Positions 1-8,585 of a stretch of 17,335 nt of DNA are shown here, piece by piece. The stretch is from Daldinia sp. FL1419. Its lineage: Eukaryota; Ascomycota; Sordariomycetes; Xylariales; Hypoxylaceae. The DNA lies in assembly GCA_025201765.1 (NCBI GenBank), contig MU623686.1:1-17335 (forward strand). The letters are read 5' to 3'. A model generated the notes under the pieces. That model saw nothing but the letters and a program-made list of their open reading frames with translations. It did no database searches and was not told the origin of the DNA. Numbering within the stretch: position 1 is the first letter of the stretch; the number at the start of each line of letters is the position of its first letter. Both the position numbers and the translations under genes were made by a program.

Positions 1-96
1 TATTTTTGTAATTAATTTCTTTATTTTATTTAATTTAAAGATATTATTTTATTATAATTTTTATTTTATAATTATTATAATATTAATATATATTTT

Positions 97-351
97 TTAT
101 ATATTTATTATTTTTTTAATTTTTACTTTTATTTCTTTCATTAAATTATTAATTTCAAATTTAATTATTTTTATTATTTTAATAATTAATATTATAATTA
201 TATTTATTTTATTAAATTTAATTTTTATTTTTATTTTATTCTTCTTTTTCTTCATAATAATAATTTTTAAAATAAATTTGTTCAAATCACAGACTTATCC
301 ATCCATTATCCATATATTACCCCTTTCATCTTTTCCCAACAATGCCACCAT
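97..351 (-). pseudogene. Decayed small reading frame, lysine-rich C-terminal part
   Basis: A minus-strand frame starts at the ATG at 349-351 and runs to the TAA at 97-99, about 84 codons with a single internal stop (TAA at 295-297). The first 20 or so codons, in a patch of near-normal base composition (285-351), read MVALLGKDERGNIWIMDG and have balanced amino acids. The rest is Lys/Ile/Asn-rich, as expected of heavily AT-mutated coding sequence. In-frame stops lie just upstream of the ATG, so that start is plausible but not proven. One stop in 84 codons is few for DNA this AT-rich. I do not recognise the product. It could be the 5' end of a transposon protein or a chance frame in T-rich DNA. 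Confidence 0.3.
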
Positions 352-1021
352 TATATATACAATATAATACCTTTTTAATATTTATTATAATATTAAATTT
401 CTAATAAATTAAATTATATAGCTTTTTATAAAAATTTTATGAAAAGATAATTAAAAAATCAAAAGGTCTTAAGAATATAAAATAAAATCAAAATTATAAT
501 AATATAATTTTCTTATAATAATAATTAAAATTTTAAAATTAATTAATTTAAAAAATATTTATATTAATTTATAAGATTTAATAAAGATTTTCTTTAAAGA
601 AAATGAAATTAAAATCTTTAAAATTAATTTTATATTTCAAAAATATTTAAAAATTAAATTTATAATTTTAATTTTAAAAATTAATAAATTAAATATAATT
701 TATTAATTTTATTTTAATAGATTATTATAAAAAATTAAATTTTATTTTTATAAATTATTTATAAGAAATATAAAAATAATATAATATTTTAAATATTATT
801 ATTTTAAATATATTATAAAATATTATAAGTAATGGTTTAAATATAATAAATATTAAATAAATATCAGAATTATGATAGAATATATAAAATTTAAAATTTA
901 AAATATTTAAAATATTTAAAAATAATTAAATAAAAGAATATAATAAAGGAAATATATATATATAAGTTAAAATAATTTAAAAAGAATAATATTAATTATA
1001 TTTTTAATATATATAATATAC
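352..1021. other. AT-rich spacer, probable upstream flank of the transposase relic
   Basis: No reading frame, RNA gene or clear regulatory site can be supported here. It probably holds the left terminal region of the Fot1/pogo element that follows, but I could not pair convincing terminal inverted repeats with the sequence after 2773. The only structure seen is the palindrome listed separately at 520-690. Confidence 0.5.
520..690. repeat. Long imperfect palindrome centred near 596
   Basis: The core is TCTTTAAAGA (591-600), flanked by the perfect arms TAAAGATTTT (582-591) and AAAATCTTTA (611-620). Outside these the two sides continue to resemble each other's reverse complement, with shared blocks such as ATTAATTT and AAATATTT on both sides, out to about 520 and 690. 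It could be a decayed fold-back element or a chance product of very AT-rich sequence. The central 40 bases are the best supported. Confidence 0.4.
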
Positions 1022-2773
1022 CCCATAAATCAACCAATTAAACTAATTAACCAATTAAAATATCTTAAAATATTACCTTATTCTTTTAAATATTAATTAT
1101 TTAACCAATTTAAAATATCTTATTTTATAAAAGAATCTAAAATAAACCTAATATTAAACACTTATCATAATCATAAAAGATTAAGTTTTAAAAAAATTTT
1201 TAATGTATATGGAGTTTTATTTTTAACGTTATGCAATAGGTTTTATAGTATAAAATAATATATAAATATAATGGAAATTTATTATTAATTGATTAAAATA
1301 GAAGAATAATTAATAATTTAATGTATTATTAAATTAAATATTTAAATATTTTTTTCCTAATTATTTTATATTAAAGAAATAGTTAATATATTATTTTTTA
1401 AATGTAGTAAAATATGTGTTGGAATTAATTGGGCCTTAAATTTTATATGGCGTTAATTAGTTTTATAAATATGTATAAATTATTATATAAATTATTAAAG
1501 GGTTTTATATAAATAATTTAAGGTTTTTTATATGTGATTTTGGTTTATAAAGAATATTATTATAAAATATAATATTATAATTAAAAATATATTTAATTTT
1601 AATGAAATGGGTTTTATAATAGGTATTATTATTATTGGAATAATAATAATAAATATTAAAAAAAAGCTTAAATTTTAATAAGTAAAATTTAGTAATTAAG
1701 AATAAATTATAGTATTTATAATAATTAATTTGTAGGGTTGGATGATATTTCTATTTATAATAATTGTAAGCAAATTGTATTTAATATTATGATATTATTA
1801 TAATATTTTCTTTAGTAATTAGGTGATTAAACCTTCCAATAATAGTTAAATAATAAATAAAATTACTTTAAAATAAATTATATATTTTAATAAGTATATA
1901 AAAATATGTATTGTGGGTGTTAAACATTTTTTAATTATTAATAGTTACAAAAATTATATATTAATTAAATTCTAAGATTATTATTGAAATAACAATATTA
2001 TAACTTTATATATATTTATATATTTATTTTATAGGTTTTAACCTTTTAATATATCCATTTTTTTGTTATTGAAATATTTATACGGTTTAGTAATTAAAAA
2101 TTTAATATATTATAATATTATATATATTAATAAAAAGGAATTTTTCCCAACATTTCACCAAATATTTCAAACTTCATTTACCAAAAATAATATTAGATCA
2201 GGGTTTGAAACTATTGAACTAATATTATTAAACATTGATAGGATAATTTCAATATTAAATATTATTGAAATAACTTGTACGCTATCGTTAGACTTAAATT
2301 TTAAAAATTTACCAAACCTATTTTAAATATTCCAAATACTTTAAAATATTAACAAAATTATTTATTAGGTTATTTACATTAAAAATTAAATTATTAATTA
2401 TTATTTTAACTTACTAATATATATAATTTCTATTATAAACAAATTAAATAAAATTATATATAAATTATTATATAAAATAATACTATTAGAAAAAAAAATA
2501 GTTAATTTACAAAAAGCAAATCATATATTTTCTAAGCACTAATAAGCTAAAAATAAGCATTTACAACATAGAGGACCTCTTACTCAAACTAAAAGAAAAA
2601 CTATACAGGTTAAAAAAAAAAATATAAACCCTAAAGCTCCTAAAAAAACTATTAAAAAAAATCCCCTAAAACAGCAACACCAAGATCAACAACGCTATAA
2701 AATTTGTAATACTCTTAATCATAACACAAAAACTTATAAAATAATAGATCCAACTCTTAATAATAATATTTAA
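1022..2773 (+). pseudogene. RIP-inactivated Fot1/pogo-type (Tc1/mariner superfamily) DDE transposase
   Basis: One forward register runs 584 codons, close to the usual length of fungal pogo-like transposases (about 550), with about 30 internal stops and no frameshift. The start is taken near 1022 because family resemblance begins there; no ATG survives. In order it shows: an N-terminal HTH (psq-type, about 1130-1230, NVYGVLFLTLCNRF); a CENP-B/Tc5-type DNA-binding half (about 1380-1530, VGINWALNFIWR); a DDE domain with NFNEMGF (1598-1615, expected NFDETGF), a PGNREW-like block near 1690, LIINSY (1931-1948, expected LIIDGH), a decayed QPLDVS at 2039-2056, then EFFPTFHQIFQTSFTKNNIR (2129-2188); and a C-terminal CCHC-like knuckle at about 2695-2736. 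All three catalytic Asp codons (1601, 1940, 2048) are now AAT (Asn), and the spacing between the second and third is 35 residues. In life it would cut and paste its own element. It is certainly dead now. Confidence 0.92.
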
Positions 2774-2984
2774 TTAAATTTCTAATTAATTTTAATTATT
2801 ATAATTAAATTATTTACAATTAAATTAAAAGGTTTTTAAAAATTAATCAATTAATTAATTTAATTAATTAATTTATGGGACACATTAATATTATATATAA
2901 TAATTTTATATTAGTAGTTTTAAGGAAGATAAGGAGTTGTATTTTTAATAAAGAAAAAATGTAAAGTTTTTGGAATAAAAATAT
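2774..2984. other. Downstream flank of the transposase relic, no gene seen
   Basis: It contains a run of alternating TTAA/AATT motifs at about 2843-2877 that is self-complementary, followed by AT-rich sequence with no supportable frame. It may include the right terminal repeat of the Fot1/pogo element, but no matching left end was found by eye. Confidence 0.4.
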
Positions 2985-3234
2985 TTTGGGTTTTTATAAA
3001 ATAATTATTATAATAAATAATATTTTTAAATTAAAAATAAAGATAAAAAATAAATTTTATTGTAGTAATAATTTCTAATTGGGATTATTTCAAAAAAAAA
3101 AATTAAAAAATATTATATAAATTATATATAAAATTATAAAATTATTATAATATATTAAAATATAAAAAAATTTATTAAATTATATTTTAAATTTTTAAAA
3201 ATAAAAAAATATTAAATATTATAATTATTTAAAA
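2985..3234 (+). repeat. Dispersed repeat C, copy 1, left part (split by an insertion)
   Basis: This stretch matches the reverse complement of about 14866-15130. The best block is 3110-3234 (for example ATTATATAAATTATATATAA shared by both). Resemblance leftwards to about 2985 is weaker and has small gaps. The copy stops abruptly at 3234 and resumes at 4087, while the relative at 14730-15130 is continuous across that point. The identity of the repeat is unknown. The minus-strand copy has a few coding-like stretches. Confidence 0.6.
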
Positions 3235-3397
3235 CAAGCTTCTCGAGGGCCTGAAAACCCTGGAAAAGCCGCAGCAAAGCCTCAGCAATTAACTCCTGGA
3301 ACTGCGCCGAAAAGGCGTAACCACATTGTTCGTGCAATTCCTCATCTTCAGTAAGCAAATCATTTTCATAACGTACAACTGCACCAGGATTATAGTT
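3212..3397 (-). pseudogene. Preserved 61-codon coding island of unknown family
   Basis: Between about 3236 and 3400 the base composition is close to normal, in sharp contrast to both sides. On the minus strand it reads 61 codons without a stop, from just after a TAG (3398-3400) to a TAA at 3212-3214, with no ATG. The first part is acidic (RYENDLLTEDEELHEQCGYA, about 3314-3373), followed by an amphipathic, probably helical stretch (FQELIAEALLRLFQGFQALE). The codon-aligned plus frame has one stop and is less protein-like. Since neighbouring DNA is saturated with RIP, this piece either arrived recently or escaped mutation. I do not recognise the family. It could be a fragment of a transposon-borne protein. 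Confidence 0.4.
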
Positions 3398-4086
3398 CTA
3401 ATGTAATATAATATTAAAATATCGTATTAAATCCAGAACATTATAATAATTTCCAATAAAAAGATTAAAATATTTAAAAAAAATTAATAATAAAATAATA
3501 TTAAAGAAATAATAGAATATTTATAAATACATAAATTTTCTTTTATTTAATATAATATATATATAAAAATAAAATAAATTTTTTAAAACAATATTAGACT
3601 ATAAATATAATAAATATAATAATATTATACTATAATATTATAAAATATAAATAAAATATATAAAAAAATTAAAATTAATTAAAAAAATTTATAAATTAAT
3701 AACACCATTTTAAATTATTTTAAAAAATAAATATAATATTATAATATTAAAAAGAAAATTATAAAAATAAAAATAAATAATAAAATTATTTTAAACCTTA
3801 TTATCGCCCTACACCCAAGCTACTACCATATTATTTTACAAAATTTAGATATTATAATATATAAAATATTTTTCCATATTAAAATTTAATTATTTTTATT
3901 AAAAAGTAAATTTCAATAAGAATATAAGGTAAAACCAAAGTTATAATAATATAATTTATTTAAATAAATAGTAAATAAACTTTTTCTGGAATACGGTTCC
4001 TATTTAGAATAAATATCAAAAGATAGACCAAATACCTATAATATATTTTAAGTAAATTGGAATAATAATAAATAAATAATAAATAA
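3235..4086 (+). mobile_element. 852-bp insertion interrupting repeat C, flanked by 14-nt direct repeats
   Basis: The 14-mer ATAATTATTTAAAA occurs at 3221-3234 and again at 4087-4100. The uninterrupted relative has it once, at 14866-14879 on the other strand. This is what a target site duplication around an insertion should look like. The right end of the insert is an A-rich simple repeat (AATA/AAAT units, about 4060-4086), which together with a 14-nt duplication suggests target-primed insertion by a LINE machinery, with the 3' end to the right. The left 165 bases are GC-richer and coding-like (separate entry). Most of the insert (3521-4086) recurs inverted at 4239-4940. Confidence 0.6.
3521..4086 (+). 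repeat. Inverted repeat arm 1
   Basis: The sequence is the reverse complement of 4239-4940 with many transition differences. The match begins at TTATAAATACATAAA (3521-3535) against TTTATGTATTTATA (4927-4940), continues through ATTTAGATATTATAATATAT, and ends at the A-rich tail. Arm 1 lacks about 130 bases present in arm 2 (about 4551-4680). Confidence 0.75.
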
Positions 4087-4238
4087 ATAATTATTTAAAA
4101 ATTTTATTTTAATATTAAAAAATTAAATTATTTTTAATTTAATAATTATATATTAATATAATATAATATAGGTTAAATTATAATTTATATATATAAAAAA
4201 ATTAATTCAAAAAAATAAAAAAACTTTTAAATTATAAT
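4087..4238 (+). repeat. Dispersed repeat C, copy 1, right part
   Basis: It continues the match to the reverse complement of about 14730-14879, including TTTAAAAATTTTATTTTAAT and ACAATTTATATATATAAAAA-like blocks. The match ends at 4238, exactly where a TTTA-repeat run and the inverted arm begin, which suggests that a second insertion interrupts the repeat there. Confidence 0.6.
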
Positions 4239-4940
4239 TTATTTATTTATTTATTTATTTATTACTACCCCAATTTACCTAAAATATATTATCAGTATCC
4301 AATCCATCTTTTGGTATTTATTTTAAGTAAGAACTATATTTTGGAAAAAACCTATTTATTACTTATCTAATTAAATTGCATTATTATAACTTTAATTTCA
4401 CTTTATATTTTTATTGGAACTTACTTTTTAATAAAAATAATTAAATTTTAATATAAAAAAATATTTTATATATTATAATATCTAAACTTTATAAAATAAT
4501 ATAGTAATAGTTTAGATATAAGGTAATAACAAAATCTAAAATAATTTTATTATTTTTTTTAATAAATAATAAATATATTATTATATTATAAAAAAATTAT
4601 TTTAGGAAAAAATTAAGGTATATATAATTTATATAAAATATAAATATATGTAAATAATTTCATATTTTTATAAAAAGCTATTATTTATTTTTACTTTTAT
4701 AATCTTCTTTTTAATACTATATTATTATATTTATTTTTTAAAATAATTTAAAATGATATTATTAATTTGTGGCTTTTTCTACTTAACCTTAATCCTTTTT
4801 ATATACTTTACTTATATTTTACAATATTACAATATAATATTATTATATTTATTATATTTATAATTTAATATTATTTTAAAAAATTTATTTTATTTTTATA
4901 TATATATTATATTAAATAAAAGAAAGTTTATGTATTTATA
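4239..4940 (-). repeat. Inverted repeat arm 2, tail-to-tail with arm 1
   Basis: On the minus strand this is a second copy of the sequence at 3521-4086, ending in an AAAT simple repeat (plus-strand TTTA run, 4239-4262). The two copies therefore face each other tail to tail across 152 bases of repeat C. It carries about 130 extra bases at 4551-4680, deleted in arm 1 or inserted here. The differences between arms are mostly transitions, as expected from independent RIP of the two copies. A matching target duplication on the right side of this arm was not found. Confidence 0.7.
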
Positions 4941-5759
4941 GGTATTGTAAGAAGATTGATATATGTTCTAAAGCATTCTAGAATATGCTAGAAATGTTCC
5001 TTTAATGTTTCGCATCAAAAGAGCGCTACAATATATCAGAATGGCTAAATAATAGTTAGATAATTAATCAAGCTTGCAGTTTCTTTCAGGTATTTTATTA
5101 TTCTTTTAATTTTATTTTATTATTAATTCTTTTTAAATATTTTAGATCTTTTATTAGAAATTATTATAATATCTTAAATATAATGTAATATTTTAATATT
5201 ATATTATATTAGGATTATAATTTTAATATGGTTATATGTTATAAAAATAATTTACTTACTAAAGATAAGGAATTATATAAAAAATATAATTATAGCTTTT
5301 TGGCATAATTCTAAAAATTAATTATTAAAACTTCATTATAACTTTTTTAAGGTTTTTAAACTTTTAAAAAGTTTATTAAGGGATTATTAATAATATTCAA
5401 TAATTATTTTTATTATATTTAATTTTTTATTTATTAAATCCATAATTTTCATATATTTTAATAATTTTATAAAAATTATTTATTTTAATATTATTAATAT
5501 TTTAATTATTTTATATTATAGTTTTATTTTATATCTATTTTATTAATATTTATTAATTATAATATAAAATTTATAAAGGAATTAATTTTAAAAGGAAATG
5601 TATATATATTATTTTATTTTTGGTAATTTATATTATCTTTATATATTATTATTATAATAATCTTTTATTTAAGAGTTTTAATTAATATTAAATATTCTAC
5701 TATTCTTTAATAATAATTTATTATAAATTTTTAATAATTTCCTAATATATTTAGGTTTA
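4941..5759. other. AT-rich stretch with one GC-richer patch, no gene recognised
   Basis: Most of this stretch is featureless AT-rich sequence. A patch at about 4966-5090 is less mutated and contains the palindrome ATTCTAGAAT (4976-4985), TTTCGCATC and AAGAGCGC. It does not match the left end of the 852-bp insertion, so it is not simply the missing 5' part of arm 2. No open frame of useful length crosses it. Confidence 0.4.
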
Positions 5760-6640
5760 AATTTTAATAAGTATAATCCTCCTTACAAAAATATATTTGT
5801 TTTCGTTTGAGATTCCCTAATATATATAATTAATAAAAGTAAAAAGGAAGATAAAGAAATAAATATAAAGGAAGATAATTTTAATAAATATAGTTTGGAG
5901 TAGGTGTGGAATGATCTTAAGTAAATATAGTTTTCTTAGAGGACTTTATTAATATATTATTATTTATATTCTTTTATTTAATTATGGAATTTTTTTATTT
6001 AATGTAAAACTTTTGGAAATATTTATATTAAATAAATTATAATATTATTTTATATATAAATAATTAAATTTATTTAAAAAACTAATAAATTATTAATAAG
6101 GTTTTATTAAAATTAAATAATGTTTTTTTATAATTTATATTAATTCAAAAAAACTTTGGGGTTAAATTCCATTTAAAATAGATTTATATCAAAATATATT
6201 CAAAATATTTAAAAATTATATACTATATTATTTCCTTTTTACCATATCTATATTTAAAAATATTTATTCTAAAAATCTTTTTATTAAACAAAAAAATCTT
6301 TAATTTTATTTTTTTAATACATATTTATAATAATATTAATATTTTATATTTTTATAAACTAAAATATTGATTATTAATTTCTATATTAAAAGGTAATGAT
6401 TAAATTGTTGGTATAATAATATTTTTTTTATATTATTCTTATTTTTTTATTTAATGGTTTAAAAAAACTTTTTTAAGATATTGATATTTTTTTTATTTAA
6501 TATTTTAATTAATTTTAATTTTTATAATATGTATATTTAGTACCTAAATAATAGCGGGGAAACCCTACCATCTCCTAGGCCTTTAAGATTCTACCTATTT
6601 TGAAATTAAAGCCTCCATTATTTATATAAAATTTAACTAT
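5760..6640 (+). other. Possible decayed plus-strand coding stretch (weak)
   Basis: One forward register reads FNKYNPPYKNIFVFV near 5763-5807 with a single stop in the first 50 codons or so. It stays in register into a GC-richer patch at 6541-6620 that reads RGNPTIS and AFKILPILKLKPP around stops that could once have been Trp or Gln. Over the whole span the stop density is only slightly below what AT-rich DNA gives by chance, so only the two ends have real support. The family is not recognised. It could equally be two unrelated scraps. Confidence 0.2.
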
Positions 6641-6899
6641 TATTACTATTATATTTAAATAAAAATATATTAAGGAATAATTTTATTTTATTTTTAATTA
6701 TAATATTTTTATTATTTTATATATATTATTATTTTTTTATAAATAGATTAATTAAATAATATTTAATTTTTTAATAATGCCTTTTATTTTATAATTTTGA
6801 TTTAAAATGTATTATATTATTATTTTATATATTATTACATTTTATATTATTTTTATATAAATCTTTTTTATTTGGGTTATGTTATAATCTTATATTAAT
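6641..6899. other. AT-rich sequence, probable C-terminal/3' part of the LINE
   Basis: This lies downstream (minus strand) of the recognisable reverse transcriptase register. The same register continues with several stops, but I cannot identify a domain. Nothing else is seen. Confidence 0.3.
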
Positions 6900-7918
6900 A
6901 CTATTATTTCTCCATTTTTATTTTAATTGCTTTTAAATGTCTATTCCATTTAAATTTCTTATTTAATTATATTCTAAAGAACCTAATATTTTTTTGGATT
7001 TAATAATTGTACCATTTAATTTGATCTTTATGGTTAGTGTTTAATAGACTTTTATAAAATATATAAATTTATTTTTTTATATTATAAAGATTATATTATA
7101 TTTCTATACCTAATTTAAGCATATTTTATATATTTATTCTAATTTAATATAATTTTTAATTATAAAATATCTTATTATTAATATATTTATATTATTTGTG
7201 AAGTTAATACTTAAAATATTTTTTTAATTTAGTTTTTTATATAAGGTAATTATGTAAATAATAAATAAAATAGGTAATAATAGGGAGTTTTATGGGATAC
7301 CTATAGTAAAGAAATAAATCTCACCTTTTTTATTATTAAGGATTAATTATATCTTTTATTTTTTTATAAAATTATTGATTTAATTTATTATTTATATTAG
7401 GTATCTTTTTTGTATAATGTATATATAAGCCTTTATAATATAATATTATTAAAAATATCCAAAATATTTAATTATAAGAATAATATTATAACATTAATAC
7501 ACCATATGGCATATATAGCTTTTATCATCATTTTAATAGTTATTTTTATGGATTTAATTGGTTTATTTTTTATTTAATCTTTTAAAAATAGTTGATATTG
7601 TTCTGTTATTATTATAATATAATTTATTATTATTATTTTAATTATTTTACTTATAGTTTTCAAGAGGGATATTAATTTATAAATGTTTAGAAGGTTTTTT
7701 TCTTTGTTAAATCTTTTAGGTTTTAATAATGTTATTATTATAACTTTATAAAATATTTTTAGGTAATATTTAAATATAAAACTCATATTATAATTATAAT
7801 AAATGTTTTAAATAATTATTTTTTATATATTTTAAAGAACCTTATTAATAATAAATTTTTGTTGGTAGTTTTCTCTAATTTAATTGTTTTTAAAATTATT
7901 TTTATTTTTTTTAATTTT
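6900..7918 (-). pseudogene. RIP-inactivated LINE (non-LTR retrotransposon) reverse transcriptase
   Basis: Two minus-strand registers, joined by one frameshift near 7305-7330, carry the ordered blocks of a non-LTR reverse transcriptase. From 7784 down: FKYYLKIFYKVIIITLLKPK (family: G.yP..fk.a....l.KP), then LISLLKTISKIIKIIIINYI and ITEQYQLF (family: RPIsLLnt..K..e......i.....ll). Next come IKMMIKAIYAIW, LNILDIFNN (block A, family LDisgAFDnv) and RLIYTLYKK. After the shift, GIP-stop-NSLLLPILFI at 7301-7260 matches GIPQGSPLSPILF, and FTNN at 7202-7191 matches FADD, with the catalytic Asp pair changed to Asn by RIP-type G-to-A. KNKFIYFIK and KSKKILGSLEYN follow. The enzyme would have copied element RNA at a chromosomal nick. 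No endonuclease domain is visible upstream, where a 400-bp repeat lies. The clade looks Tad1/I-like, but that is inference. Confidence 0.85.
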
Positions 7919-8050
7919 ATTTCTTTAAATATATTAAATTTATTTTTTCAGAATTTTTTAATTATATGGTAAGATTAGGAATATTAAATAAATTAATTAC
8001 AAAATTTAAGAAAAATCTTTTCTTTAATATTATATTTTTTTTGTTTATAG

Positions 8051-8450
8051 TGAACAGGAGCTCTAATAACTCCTGCAAGATATGCCCTATACTTCAACTA
8101 ACCCATATTAAACCAGAGGCTATATAAGCCAGAGGATATAAGGTAATTATATCTTGAGAAAGAAATAAGCTAATCAAATAGAAAATCTAATAAAAGTAAC
8201 TACTTACCAATAATAACGCACTATAAAAAAATATTTTTTAAAAAAAAAGTAAAACTATATATTCTTGTACGAAAACTCTATAGAGAAACTAAGTTATAAA
8301 ACCTAATGAATCTTTAATAATCAGATAAGAAAAATAATTCTCAAAGGCCTATTTATATTTAAAAAAACTGTAAAACCTCAGAAGATCTAGCTCTAAGGAA
8401 GAGATAAGGTCTCTATAGGGTAGTATCTATAACCTAATCGCTCTACACCA
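8051..8450 (-). repeat. 400-bp SINE-like dispersed repeat, copy 1
   Basis: This 400-base segment recurs at 13416-13815 with the same length and mostly transition differences. On the minus strand it starts with TGGTGTAGAGCG (8450-8439), like the A box of a tRNA gene. A B-box-like GAGCTAGATCTTCT follows (8393-8380; GAGTTAGACCCTCC in copy 2). It ends with a short hairpin (AGGAGTTATTAGAGCTCCT type) and then, beyond TTCACTATAAAC, eight A residues (plus-strand T8 at 8035-8042). A tRNA-like head, an unrelated body and an A-rich tail suggest a SINE moved by a LINE such as the one next door. The Pol III boxes are imperfect and the box spacing (about 59) is wide, so the SINE class is inference. It is much less AT-mutated than its surroundings. 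Confidence 0.7.
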
Positions 8451-8585
8451 ATTCAAAACTCCCCAAAATTAATAATATTAAACCTTTAACAAATCAATCT
8501 CAATAAGAAGAACTGGAAAATTATATAATCAAACTATAACCAAACTAATCAAACGTCATATAAACCAAAAAAAAAGAAAGAAAAT
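8451..8585. other. Short spacer between SINE-like repeat and decayed gene
   Basis: This is the 3' flank of the decayed minus-strand gene. The same register continues past the TAG at 8586-8588 for a while with further stops, so the true C-terminus of that protein could lie here. Confidence 0.3.

Noticed and set aside
2063..2326. 87-residue plus-strand ORF
   Set aside because: It is an internal fragment of the transposase register, which continues on both sides through RIP-type stops. Its apparent TTG start has no meaning.
4239..4262. TTTA run as an isolated microsatellite
   Set aside because: It coincides exactly with the end of an inverted repeat arm whose partner also ends in an A-rich run, so it is better read as that element's tail.
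7574..7786. Intact 70-residue minus-strand ORF
   Set aside because: It is only the longest stop-free fragment of the decayed LINE reverse transcriptase and is not an independent gene.
8035..8042. T8 run as a Pol III terminator for a plus-strand transcript
   Set aside because: The tRNA-like boxes of the adjacent repeat are on the minus strand, where this run reads as an A tail following the 3' end.
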